Shown here piece by piece: positions 9,601 to 15,735 of a stretch of 15,735 nt of DNA. Every line of letters begins with the position of its first letter. The first letter of the stretch is position 1. The position numbers were made by a program, and so were the translations under genes. The stretch is taken from the NCBI GenBank assembly GCA_946406095.1, contig CAMJJO010000023.1:1-15735 (forward strand). The letters run 5' to 3'. Under the pieces are notes generated by a model. That model was not told where the DNA came from. It saw only the letters and a program-made list of their open reading frames with translations, and did not search any database. The stretch comes from an uncultured Bacteroidales bacterium (GTDB lineage Bacteria > Bacteroidota > Bacteroidia > Bacteroidales > UBA932).

Positions 9601-9745
9601 ATGTGGTGCCCTTGATGAGCACGCCCGTGCCCGCAAGCGGCTGCCCGGTCCCGTCGAAGACGGTTCCGGTGATACGTATCGTCTGGGCGGAGAGGCTCAG
9701 CGCGATCAGCAATCCTGTGATTGAGAGAATCAACCTTCGTCCCAT
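6605..9745 (-). CDS. SusC/RagA family TonB-dependent outer-membrane transporter
   Basis: Outer-membrane beta-barrel that imports oligosaccharides in a TonB-dependent way together with the SusD lid. It is 1046 aa, normal for SusC. Signal peptide 1-20 (ALSLSA). A carboxypeptidase-regulatory-like N-terminal domain spans about 23-95 (ITGTVFDGTGQPLAGTGVLI, DLDGHYII). A TonB-box/plug-start region, SVVVVGYGTRKKGSITGSV, is at 102-120. The plug carries the SusC signature VIIDGVPR (173-180), NDIDNVSVLKDASAAIYG (191-208) and NGVLLVTTKSG. The rest is barrel, ending in VTVGLNLNF with a terminal aromatic residue as expected for outer-membrane barrels. It has no extra N-terminal STN domain, so it is unlikely to signal through an anti-sigma factor; this agrees with the absence of sigma/anti-sigma genes and the presence of a separate one-component regulator. 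It lies 9 bp after the GH76 gene and 12 bp before the susD-type gene. Substrate is inferred from the enzymes. Confidence 0.98.
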   Translation of the reverse strand: MGRRLILSITGLLIALSLSAQTIRITGTVFDGTGQPLAGTGVLIKGTTSGTATDLDGHYIITAPVDAILVFSCLGYTTHFESVDGRSEINAVLSEDSTYLESVVVVGYGTRKKGSITGSVVGVNGDDMLRTKSENPQNMLTGRLPGVRVWQKSAEPGSYSNSFDIRGLGSPLVIIDGVPRTIEDFQRLNANDIDNVSVLKDASAAIYGLRGGNGVLLVTTKSGGEGKNEVRYNGSFTFQFPSTMPELAGAIDAMTLYNEQSMNKSDGTGTIAFTRDYMDLYRNGSRTAEDWNSLVFSGWAPQSQHDISISGGTGKIQYYVSMGYQYQQSFFKSGDLNYNKYNLRSRITAELVQGLKINLNISGLADERNTPDSDAVTLIRNLWKQGVLFPAYADEGRTMLNYEGLNLEQNTVAMMSSEVSGYKKYRQKQFQSSISLEYDFGTLTDFLKGLSLKGMGSFDFRLDDNEAFRKSYNLYAKNELTGEYLAKAYADHTDRLTRQNYTKQQMMAQILLNYERTFDKHEVGAMLGMEVQRRTGDNYYFYGDLIFSSPYFTALKDNVESTFVGIDSNIGSFYDLAYQSFIGRLNYSYDERYLLEGQFRYDGSSKFAPGYEWGFFPSISAGWRISQEPWFKDLSFLSFINQFKFRISYGTLGDDSGLNYQWITGYTYPAGAHNPTQGSYNGYAGAYLFDGSVVKGADASSLPNTKISWLTSHSFNVGVDFEAWDGLFGFTFDYFTRTRTGIFARNSSSLPTVVGNSAPVENLNSDMNLGLELELSHRNKIGDFRYAVKGIATITRQKYLTALGQGPYGNSYDRWRNDNLTNRYQGIQFGYESAGRFTGWEDIWTYGQYKENNLLPGDYKYVDWNEDGEINGLDEHPYAFDQTPWMNYSLSFDGSWKNFDFSILFQGSALGSYMYDEPLYSIWGTFGGGALDLYLDRWHPAAEMVNPYDQTLAWVSGDHAFTGHSPLKNSSFNRVSTSYLRLKSIELGYTLQDFGLRNTSLRIFANAYNIFTLTGMKYVDPEHPDSDYGRMYPLNKTVTVGLNLNF

Positions 9746-9754
9746 ATAGTCGTA

Positions 9755-11212
9755 TTACTTTTTATTCAGGATATAGTGCGCCAATACCGCATATTCTGCG
9801 GCGTAGGCGAATTCGAACATGCCCTCAGTCTTGCAATAGGTCTGGATGGTGTTCCATGGACAGAGCAGGTTCGGTGGAAGCAACCCCTTGTAAAGATTGT
9901 TCTCGAATGCGTAGTCGAGGTTGTGCTGGAAGCTCATGACCTGAAGATCTACGTTCGGGTAGTAAGGCGACACGTCCACCCAACCGCGCAGCAGTACGCT
10001 GTTGAACCAGTTGGAGAAACCGTCGACCGGATATTCGTAGCATCCCTCGATACCGTCAGACTTGACGGCGAAGTAGCGGAATGCTGCGGAAGAGGTGTAG
10101 GTCATATCGTCCAGATATGCCTGCTCTCCCGTAATTCTGTAAAGGTCGGCAGCGCCCGAGAGCATCGTACCCGTATTGTACGTGTAAAACACTCCGCTTG
10201 CGCGCTGTTCCTCGTTGTTGGCCCTGTAGGTCACGCCGTCCACCTCCTCATAGTTGACGCCGTCGCCTTTGGCCCCAAGCATGTCGTAATAGACGCCCTT
10301 GTTCTTGTTGTAGAGATTGTTCTTCTGGAAATCGTAGACCTTGCGCGCATACATAAGGTAGTATTCGCTCTTGTCCATCGTCTCCACGAGTCTTTTCTTG
10401 TCGGTTCCGATATAATGGTGCACGGCCGTCACATCCTTATCCTTGTAGTGTTCGGCAAGGCGGACGAGCGGGCTTATGAAAGGACCGTTCGAGCACGAGT
10501 GTTTGGTGATGTATCCCGGCCCCCAGACGATGCCCCCGTGCTCGGTGCCGTCGCTCTTGAGGGTACAGTCCCAGCCGTCGATGACATAGGATGCAAGATA
10601 TTCGGCCTTGACCAGATATTTTTCTTCTCCGGTGATCCTGTAGGAGTGGAGAAGTTCGCGTACGAGCCACTCCTGGTCGTCGTAGACGTTGTTGATTCCG
10701 TCGACGGCTGCCGTATGGGGGCTGGTTCCGCGGTTTACTCCGTAAACGGACCAGTCCGCACGGCCGGTGTATGAGATCAGGCTGAAGGTCCCTTCATACC
10801 AGTCGAGGCCGCTGATCAGTTCGGAGAGAACCCCGCTCCATGTGCCGTAATACTGATCATAGAGCGAGGCGTCTCCGGCTTCTTTAAGTTCTGAGATCCC
10901 TGCGAGAAAAGCGTTGACGGCTTCGATCGAAGACGTGTACATCCAGACGCTGGCCTTTTCCGACGGGCGGGTGCCGGTGAATGGGTTGTAGTACCTGTAC
11001 ATGGTCTTGCCGTCGAAATAGAATTTCCTGGCCGCCTCCAGAATCCGGAGGGAGCGTGTCAAGTCCTGTTTTGCGTCGGAAAGTGCGTCTTTTTTATCCG
11101 TCGGCTGCACCTCAATGGGATCGTCAGGATCTACAGGCGTCCTTTCCGTACACGCAGTACAGCTGGACAGGAAAGCCAGCAGTACTGCATATAGGAAAAG
11201 GGTTCGTTTCAT
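9755..11212 (-). CDS. GH76 family endo-alpha-1,6-mannanase, lipoprotein
   Basis: Retaining endo-acting enzyme expected to cut the alpha-1,6-mannose backbone of alpha-mannan. It is 485 aa with a lipoprotein signal ending FLSSC (Cys18); a second Cys at 21 makes a less likely alternative site. A short acidic linker (PVDPDDPIEVQ) follows, as in surface enzymes. The (alpha/alpha)6 catalytic domain spans about 43-485. The paired catalytic aspartates of GH76 are visible in INNVYDDQEWLVREL (Asp178-Asp179). Other family blocks are GGIVWGPGYITK, SNGPFISPLVRLAEHY, YTYNTGTMLSGAADLYRITG and a final WNTIQTYCKTEGMFEFAYAA. The start at 11212 gives a clean signal peptide, and its ATG shares one base with the upstream TAA stop (TAATG), suggesting translational coupling. 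It precedes the susC-type gene, so it will be made early with the surface machinery. Surface location is inferred. Confidence 0.96.
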   Translation of the reverse strand: MKRTLFLYAVLLAFLSSCTACTERTPVDPDDPIEVQPTDKKDALSDAKQDLTRSLRILEAARKFYFDGKTMYRYYNPFTGTRPSEKASVWMYTSSIEAVNAFLAGISELKEAGDASLYDQYYGTWSGVLSELISGLDWYEGTFSLISYTGRADWSVYGVNRGTSPHTAAVDGINNVYDDQEWLVRELLHSYRITGEEKYLVKAEYLASYVIDGWDCTLKSDGTEHGGIVWGPGYITKHSCSNGPFISPLVRLAEHYKDKDVTAVHHYIGTDKKRLVETMDKSEYYLMYARKVYDFQKNNLYNKNKGVYYDMLGAKGDGVNYEEVDGVTYRANNEEQRASGVFYTYNTGTMLSGAADLYRITGEQAYLDDMTYTSSAAFRYFAVKSDGIEGCYEYPVDGFSNWFNSVLLRGWVDVSPYYPNVDLQVMSFQHNLDYAFENNLYKGLLPPNLLCPWNTIQTYCKTEGMFEFAYAAEYAVLAHYILNKK

Positions 11213-13080
11213 TATTCAAGTACGATGCTGTGGAAAGCGAGCTTGCACTCGTCGTCGTTCTCCTCGCCCTTGTAGACAGCTATGGCGATGATTACGTTGC
11301 TGCCGTCGTAAGCAGAGAGGTCGAACACAAGTTTGGTGTAGTCGTCAGGGTTGTCCTTTCCGCCACCCTCGCTGATCATCTTGTATGCGCCGTCAGTTCT
11401 CTCGAGAATATTGCGGTCGTCCGGTCCCTTAAGGGTCTCCGACGCCTCGAGGTTGGCAACTTTGCAGTCCTCGGTAATGGCGATGACCTTGAACCAGGTT
11501 GCGTTGTTGGTGTTGAAGTTACGTACGCGCATGGTCATCTTGTCTGACCCTGCTGCGATAGGGAGCTTGGCGTATATGTAAGCCTGAGGCTCGTCGAGCG
11601 AAGTTGCAGTGCCGCCACCGTTGGTCTTGATCACGAAGCCCTCGCCGGGGAAAGGCTCGGTGTCTTTGTGGACAGGAACCATAGCCCAGTATCCCATGAG
11701 GTGATTCTGGCTGCGCCAGGAACCGTACGCTTCGGCGTAGTTGTCGCGGTCGCCGCCGATCTCGGAGATCCCGGTGAAAACCTTGGTCTGGGTGACAGGC
11801 ATCGTAGAGCGGACCATTTCCTTGGTCATGTGCCAGTTGGTTCCAACCTCCGTGAGTTCTTCGCCCGGGCACCATCCCCAGTCGCTCGGACGCTCCTTGG
11901 CGAAGACGATGCGGCGAAGTACGAGCTGATGCCAATAGTCACCGGTCTCTGCGCGGTAGATGCCGATAGCGATGTAGATGGTCTTTCCGATGTAAGCGCT
12001 GAGGTCGTATTCGAAGTCCGGACGATCGCCGTCACCGTTGGTGTAGCTGTCGTTGTCGTACTCGCAGATTCCGCCGATTCTCACGCCGGTAGGGTCAGCT
12101 GCGGTGGGATCTACTACCATGACGCCGAACTTTGCAAGTCCTCCGTGGGTGCGGAGCTTCAGGTACATCTTGCAGTTGTCGGCAGTGATAGCCTTGCGGC
12201 CGAACACATAGGAGTCGAAGTTCTCAAGGTCGGCGGGGTTGTCCTGATGTCCCTGGTTTGCGTCATTCCTGATCTGGACGGTAGTTCCCTCATTCTGCTC
12301 CTCAAGCCACCCGATGTGTGAGTAGCCGACATAGCAGTAGAAGAAGTCGGTAGACCAGTCGAAGTGCGGATAGTCGTCTCCGTTGCGTCCGCCTCTGAAC
12401 TCATTGTAGCTCCAGTCCTGGGCTGCGGCTTCGAGCTGGGAGAGTGTGAGTTCAGGGAGAACCTCGAGCGCGCTCATGTTGATGGCATCAAGCGTGACGA
12501 CGTAGTTGTCTGCCGCCTTGAAATCGGTCTTTGCGACCGTCTTCTCGACTGTAGGGCAACCTTTGGCCGTGAAGGTGAGTTTGTAGTTGTCCAGGATAAG
12601 GTTCTCGAACTTGAAAGCACCGTCAGCAGCGGTCACGAGAGTCTGTGCTCCGCCGTTGAGGTTTACGGTTACATCAGCGAGAGGGGCTTCTCCCATATAG
12701 ACAACGCCCTCGATCACTGCGCAGGCAACTTCCATGATTGCATCGGCAGTAGCAACGCCATCCTTGAACGAAGCGGCTGTGAGGGCGATGGTTGCATCGG
12801 CGAAGCCGGTCTTCTTGAATACTACGCTGCACTTGTCCTGAGGTACGTTCGCGATAGAGTAGGTACCGTCTGCTGCGGTAACGGCTGTAAGCTCTCCGAC
12901 GGCGACATTTACGTCTGCAAGTGCAGAACCGTCGTCTGCGGTAACGGTTCCCCGTACCGTTCCGGTCTTGGTCGCCGGAGTGTCTTCTTTAGGCTTCCCT
13001 TCCTTGTTGCAGGATGTGGCTGCCATTGATCCGACCAGAAGAAGGCCGGCCATCATCAGAAATAGATGTTTTGTTTTCAT
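11212..13080 (-). CDS. lipoprotein with two carboxypeptidase-regulatory-like domains and a duplicated C-terminal beta-sandwich; putative glycan-binding protein
   Basis: A 622-aa first gene of the operon; no named family recognised for its C-terminal two thirds. Lipoprotein signal ends AATSC (Cys24), followed by NKEGKPKED, a charged stretch compatible with surface export. Residues about 38-118 and 121-200 are two tandem carboxypeptidase-regulatory-like sandwiches that align to each other (ALADVNVAVG with TAADGTYSI; PLADVTVNLNG with TAADGAFKF). Residues about 228-394 and 440-622 look like a second tandem duplication: each begins with a GG-x-DxY-like segment, has a KMYLKLR / KMTMRVR strand, and ends with YDLSAYIGKTIYIAIGIYR or FDLSAYDGSNVIIAIAVYK and a hydrophobic strand. 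That pattern resembles galactose-binding-like or CBM jelly rolls. There is no visible catalytic motif. I infer a stalk plus two glycan-binding heads on the cell surface. The start at 13080 gives the signal peptide; the stop overlaps the GH76 ATG by one base. Confidence 0.85.
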   Translation of the reverse strand: MKTKHLFLMMAGLLLVGSMAATSCNKEGKPKEDTPATKTGTVRGTVTADDGSALADVNVAVGELTAVTAADGTYSIANVPQDKCSVVFKKTGFADATIALTAASFKDGVATADAIMEVACAVIEGVVYMGEAPLADVTVNLNGGAQTLVTAADGAFKFENLILDNYKLTFTAKGCPTVEKTVAKTDFKAADNYVVTLDAINMSALEVLPELTLSQLEAAAQDWSYNEFRGGRNGDDYPHFDWSTDFFYCYVGYSHIGWLEEQNEGTTVQIRNDANQGHQDNPADLENFDSYVFGRKAITADNCKMYLKLRTHGGLAKFGVMVVDPTAADPTGVRIGGICEYDNDSYTNGDGDRPDFEYDLSAYIGKTIYIAIGIYRAETGDYWHQLVLRRIVFAKERPSDWGWCPGEELTEVGTNWHMTKEMVRSTMPVTQTKVFTGISEIGGDRDNYAEAYGSWRSQNHLMGYWAMVPVHKDTEPFPGEGFVIKTNGGGTATSLDEPQAYIYAKLPIAAGSDKMTMRVRNFNTNNATWFKVIAITEDCKVANLEASETLKGPDDRNILERTDGAYKMISEGGGKDNPDDYTKLVFDLSAYDGSNVIIAIAVYKGEENDDECKLAFHSIVLE

Positions 13081-13123
13081 GTGGTTTGTATTAATGGGTT
13101 TGGAGTCAGCGTTATTTTACACG

Positions 13124-13131
13124 CAAAACTA
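13124..13131 (-). promoter_or_regulatory. candidate -7 box (TAGTTTTG) of the mannan operon promoter
   Basis: Read on the minus strand, TAGTTTTG matches the Bacteroidota -7 consensus TAnnTTTG and lies 43 bases before the operon's first ATG, predicting a leader of roughly 35-40 bases. About 19-21 bases upstream, where a TTTG -33 box should be, no match is seen, which fits a promoter that needs an activator. Inferred from motif only. Confidence 0.45.
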
Positions 13132-13143
13132 AAACCATCAGAT

Positions 13144-13157
13144 TAACCTGTCGGTTA
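13144..13157. promoter_or_regulatory. candidate operator, palindrome TAACC-TGTC-GGTTA
   Basis: Perfect 5-bp arms around a 4-base spacer. Relative to the candidate minus-strand -7 box it covers the expected -33 position, and it also abuts the -33 position of the candidate plus-strand promoter. It is a plausible binding site for the divergently encoded regulator. Arms this short can occur by chance in AT-rich DNA, so this is suggestive only. Confidence 0.35.
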
Positions 13158-13229
13158 TTCATGGATTAATTTACGAATTATTTTTGTTAATCGGGTTATT
13201 TTTTTTAATTTTCGGGGTATATACGGTTA
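13151..13229 (+). repeat. three direct GGTTA-type repeats in the divergent intergenic region
   Basis: TCGGTTATT (13151-13159), TCGGGTTATT (13191-13200) and ACGGTTAATT (13223-13232) share a GGTTA core. The cores start at 13153, 13194 and 13225, i.e. 41 and 31 bp apart, near whole numbers of helical turns. SARP-type activators are known to bind direct repeats on one helix face, so these may be regulator half-sites. A separate inverted pair, GATTAAC (13141-13147) and GTTAATC (13186-13192), is also present. Confidence 0.35.
13179..13186 (+). promoter_or_regulatory. candidate -7 box (TATTTTTG) for the regulator gene
   Basis: TATTTTTG matches the Bacteroidota TAnnTTTG -7 consensus, with a predicted start point around 13192 and a leader of about 40 bases before the ATG at 13233. 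No clear TTTG is seen at the -33 position (about 13155-13160). The surrounding DNA is very AT-rich, so a chance match is possible. Confidence 0.35.
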
Positions 13230-13232
13230 ATT

Positions 13233-15701
13233 ATGAGGAGGTCTAAATATTTTCTAGCATTAATCGCCATTTTTTGTGCGTTTGCCCCGGCTTTCGCCCA
13301 GGGACTCAGATTCCAGGGTATGGACAAGCGCATCGCGGAGAGGACTTCATATGATGTCTTCGGCGACAAGCGAGTCAGGCTCGACGGCTGGCTCTCCATC
13401 TGCTTCTCGATGTGTACATACAACACATCCGATTTCGGTTACATCCTCAGGATCACCGACCAGGGAGAATCCGGCTCCATCTGGAACCTTTCTTACGACA
13501 GGGGGCAAAGTCTTACGATGCGTCTCAACGAAGAGGGAAGGTTCAGCCTCATAAAGGCGGAGCTCGACAAGGAGAACCTTCCTCCGCTCAGATGGGTTGA
13601 TGTCAAGCTTGAGTTCAACTCCCACAAAGATTCAGTTTATCTTTCGTTGGGAGACAAGGTGTTCGCTGAGAAGGCGGATCTGCCGGATACCTTCTTTCCG
13701 AAAATTCAGTTCGGACGCAGCGGTTTCATTATCGACGTTCCCTCATTTGCCATCCGTGACCTGCGGGTTTCGGGTGACAAGACAGAATACTCTTTCCCGC
13801 TCGACGAGTCTGCCGGGACCAGTGTAAGGGACCGGCTCTCCAGGATCAAAGGCAAGGTCACGAATCCGACTTGGCTCATCAGGGAATCCCTGGAGTGGTC
13901 TCAGATCGCAGAACTCCACTGCTGGACCAACGCCGGAGCCAATTATGATCCGGAAAGGAAGTGTTTCTATTATTTCAGCAGCGACTCCTTATATACATAT
14001 GACGTGATATCCGGCCAGGTCAGCGAACGCCGCGTCCACTCTCCGCTGTCCATTAATCTCGGCATGAGCTTCATGCGCGAAGGCAGGCTCTATGCTTACG
14101 AGCCGTTTTGTTACGGCCGGCAGGAAGGCGCTCCGACTATAGCATGCCTCGACCCTGAGGCCGGAAACTGGACAGTCGTGAGCACTGACCATCTTTCGCA
14201 ACCGTTCCACCACCATGCTTCGTTTATGCGTGGAGACCGCTTCGAGTTTTTCGGCGGCTTCGGAGAGAAGATGTACAACGGTGAATTCTACGCGCTGGAC
14301 GAGCATTACCGCTGGCATCGCGATACTCTCATCGACAACACTACGCTTTTCCCGCGCTACTTTACGGCCATGGGCCAGCAGGGTGATCTGGTCTACGTTT
14401 ACGGCGGTATGGGCAACGAATGCGGCGAACAGATCGTAGGGCGCAGGTACTTCTACGACCTGCACCGCATCGATCTTGGCAGCGGATCGTGCGAAAAGCT
14501 CTGGGAGCACGAATGGGCGGGGGAAGACTGCGTGCCTGCAAGGACAATGGTCATAGACGGAGATAAATTCTACGTCCTGTGCTATCCTGAATACAAGAGC
14601 GTGTCGCGCATCAGCCTTTACGAATTCGCTATAGAAGATGGTTCATACAGGGTTCTTGCAGATGAGATTCCGATCATCTCCGACAAAATGTTCACCAACG
14701 CGGCGCTTTACCTCGACAGCGATCTCAAGAAATTCTTTGTCACCACGCTCGTCTTCGACGATGACATTCGTTCGACCCTCAAGATATACTCGCTGGCATA
14801 CCCGCCGCGCTCGTTGGCAGAAGTGGAGGCAGGCGGATCCCGTCAGGTCTCCTGGCTGGTCATATTCGGGCTGATCGCCCTGGTCGTGATCCTTGCAATC
14901 ATCTTGTACATCCGCTACAGACGCGAAAGGGCCCGGGCAAGATACGGCTATCTGCTCTCGCGAAGTCATCCGGAAAAGAAAAAATTCTCACAGCCCGACA
15001 GGGCAAACGCCATTTATCTTTTCGGTGATTTCCAGGTGAACGACAAAGACGGCAGGGATATTACCGGGCGTATCTCCGCCCAGCAGAAAAAGCTCCTCTG
15101 GCTGCTCGTCAAATACAGCGACTCCCAGGGCGTGTCGACCTCGAGGCTGAGCAGCATCTTCTGGCCGGACAAGGAGGAAGAGAAAGTCAAGAATTCTCGC
15201 GGCGTAGCCATCAATCACCTCAGGAACAGCCTGGCGGATGTAGAAGGCCTCTCGATAGTTTTCGACAAGGGCTATTATCGTCTGGTGCTGGGCGAGCCGT
15301 GCTACTGCGACGTAGTAGATCTGCTCGGGCAGGTCAGCTCCAGGGAACCTGATATGGACAGAATACTTTCGGTCCTTTCGCGCGGCAAGTTCCTCAAGCA
15401 CGTCGATGATCCTGTCTTCGACTCTTTCAAGAGCAGGATCGAGAACGGCGTGTCGCCTGTCCTCCAGAGCGAGATCGTCCGACGATATAGGTCGAACTCA
15501 TGGCAGGAGGTCATCGAAATCGCCGATATGATCCTGTATTTTGATCCGCTCGACGAAACTGCTCTCAAATATGCGACAAGCGCACTGGTACGCATCCAAA
15601 GGAATGAGGACGCGCTGCTGCGCTATGCTGCATTCACTTCTGAATACCGGAAGGTGAACGATTCCGATTATCCGGTTCCTTTCGAGAAGACTATACTGTG
15701 A
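13233..15701 (+). CDS. transmembrane one-component regulator: LamG-like and Kelch sensor, TM helix, SARP-type winged helix plus BTAD-like domain
   Basis: An 822-aa putative activator of the divergent operon. Signal peptide 1-22 (AFAPAFA). Residues about 25-195 form a LamG/ConA-like sandwich (RLDGWLSICFSMC, WVDVKLEFNS, IQFGRSGFIIDVPSFAIRDL). Residues about 220-525 are a Kelch-type propeller with paired-glycine blades (FEFFGGFG, LVYVYGGMGN). One membrane helix, WLVIFGLIALVVILAIILYI (541-560), is followed by RYRRERARAR, placing the rest in the cytoplasm. Residues about 592-687 match the OmpR/SARP winged helix: IYLFGDFQV, SAQQKKLLWLLV, the probable recognition helix NSRGVAINHLRNSL, and the wing FDKGYYRLVL. 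Residues 688-822 match a BTAD-type helical domain (CDVVDLL, then YFDPLDETALKYATSALVRI). There is no kinase, receiver or sigma motif, so sensing and DNA binding are in one chain, as in ToxR/CadC proteins. The start gives the signal peptide and sits 152 bp from the operon start. Domain calls are by eye; mannan sensing and operon control are inferred. Confidence 0.85.
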   Translation: MRRSKYFLALIAIFCAFAPAFAQGLRFQGMDKRIAERTSYDVFGDKRVRLDGWLSICFSMCTYNTSDFGYILRITDQGESGSIWNLSYDRGQSLTMRLNEEGRFSLIKAELDKENLPPLRWVDVKLEFNSHKDSVYLSLGDKVFAEKADLPDTFFPKIQFGRSGFIIDVPSFAIRDLRVSGDKTEYSFPLDESAGTSVRDRLSRIKGKVTNPTWLIRESLEWSQIAELHCWTNAGANYDPERKCFYYFSSDSLYTYDVISGQVSERRVHSPLSINLGMSFMREGRLYAYEPFCYGRQEGAPTIACLDPEAGNWTVVSTDHLSQPFHHHASFMRGDRFEFFGGFGEKMYNGEFYALDEHYRWHRDTLIDNTTLFPRYFTAMGQQGDLVYVYGGMGNECGEQIVGRRYFYDLHRIDLGSGSCEKLWEHEWAGEDCVPARTMVIDGDKFYVLCYPEYKSVSRISLYEFAIEDGSYRVLADEIPIISDKMFTNAALYLDSDLKKFFVTTLVFDDDIRSTLKIYSLAYPPRSLAEVEAGGSRQVSWLVIFGLIALVVILAIILYIRYRRERARARYGYLLSRSHPEKKKFSQPDRANAIYLFGDFQVNDKDGRDITGRISAQQKKLLWLLVKYSDSQGVSTSRLSSIFWPDKEEEKVKNSRGVAINHLRNSLADVEGLSIVFDKGYYRLVLGEPCYCDVVDLLGQVSSREPDMDRILSVLSRGKFLKHVDDPVFDSFKSRIENGVSPVLQSEIVRRYRSNSWQEVIEIADMILYFDPLDETALKYATSALVRIQRNEDALLRYAAFTSEYRKVNDSDYPVPFEKTIL

Positions 15702-15735
15702 TCATTGTTTCCCCGGCTGGTTTAGGATGGATATC
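15702..15735. other. short trailing sequence after the regulator gene
   Basis: These 34 bases follow the regulator TGA. No hairpin-plus-T-run terminator is visible. An ATG at 15727 preceded by TTTAGG might begin another gene, but only three codons remain before the window ends. Confidence 0.3.

Larger units (their letters stand above)
13..13080 (-). other. seven-gene alpha-mannan utilization operon
   Basis: Seven co-directional genes with junctions of -1, +9, +12, +6, -4 and -4 bp in transcription order leave no room for internal promoters or terminators between genes. GH76, GH125 and GH92 together with SusC/SusD define an alpha-mannan PUL. No GH38, GH99, sugar kinase, inner-membrane transporter or sulfatase is present in the window, so those steps must be encoded elsewhere. 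Co-transcription is inferred from spacing. Confidence 0.85.

Noticed and set aside
9776..10774. 332-codon open frame on the plus strand opposite the GH76 gene
   Set aside because: Antisense to the conserved GH76 catalytic domain; no family features and no promoter or upstream gene context.
11668..13029. plus-strand frames of 217 and 221 codons opposite the first lipoprotein gene
   Set aside because: Both mirror the internal repeats of the minus-strand gene; low-complexity Val/Gly/Asp composition and no supporting signals.
13141..13192. 7-bp inverted repeat GATTAAC / GTTAATC read as a terminator or attachment site
   Set aside because: The arms are 38 bases apart, AT-rich and not followed by a hairpin-plus-T-run in either direction that fits a gene end; at most it is an extra regulatory half-site pair.
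15727..15735. possible start of another plus-strand gene
   Set aside because: Only three codons are visible before the window ends, so no gene can be supported.

Overview
The window looks like a piece of a Bacteroidota chromosome, most likely a gut- or rumen-type Bacteroidales with fairly GC-rich coding DNA. The evidence is an adjacent SusC/SusD-type outer-membrane pair, Cys-lipobox lipoproteins, mostly weak or absent Shine-Dalgarno sites, and TAnnTTTG-type -7 promoter elements in an AT-rich intergenic region. Genus cannot be fixed from this sequence alone.

Layout. Positions 13-13080 on the minus strand hold seven tightly packed genes: overlaps of 1-4 bp or gaps of 6-12 bp, transcribed from about 13120 towards position 1. 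In transcription order they are: a 622-aa lipoprotein with duplicated domains (likely surface glycan-binding), a GH76 endo-alpha-1,6-mannanase lipoprotein, a SusC-type TonB-dependent transporter, a SusD-type lipoprotein, a DUF3823-type lipoprotein, a GH125 exo-alpha-1,6-mannosidase and a GH92 alpha-mannosidase. This is a compact polysaccharide utilization locus (PUL) whose enzymes point to alpha-mannan, such as fungal or yeast cell-wall mannan or a related mannoprotein glycan. Inferred flow: surface lipoproteins capture the glycan, GH76 cuts the alpha-1,6 backbone, SusC/SusD import oligosaccharides, GH92 trims side-chain mannose (residues suggest alpha-1,2), and GH125 releases mannose from the backbone fragments.

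A 152-bp AT-rich divergent intergenic region (13081-13232) separates the operon from a plus-strand gene (13233-15701). That gene encodes an 822-aa one-component transmembrane regulator: signal peptide, LamG/ConA-like domain and Kelch-type propeller on the periplasmic side, one membrane helix, then a cytoplasmic OmpR/SARP-type winged helix and a BTAD-like helical domain. It takes the place of the hybrid two-component or ECF-sigma/anti-sigma regulators usually found beside PULs, and is the most unusual item here. The intergenic region holds candidate -7 boxes for both directions, a TAACC-N4-GGTTA palindrome between them, and repeated GGTTA half-sites.

Every stretch longer than 300 bases is accounted for by a gene. 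No RNA genes, insertion sequences, CRISPR arrays or convincing terminators were seen.
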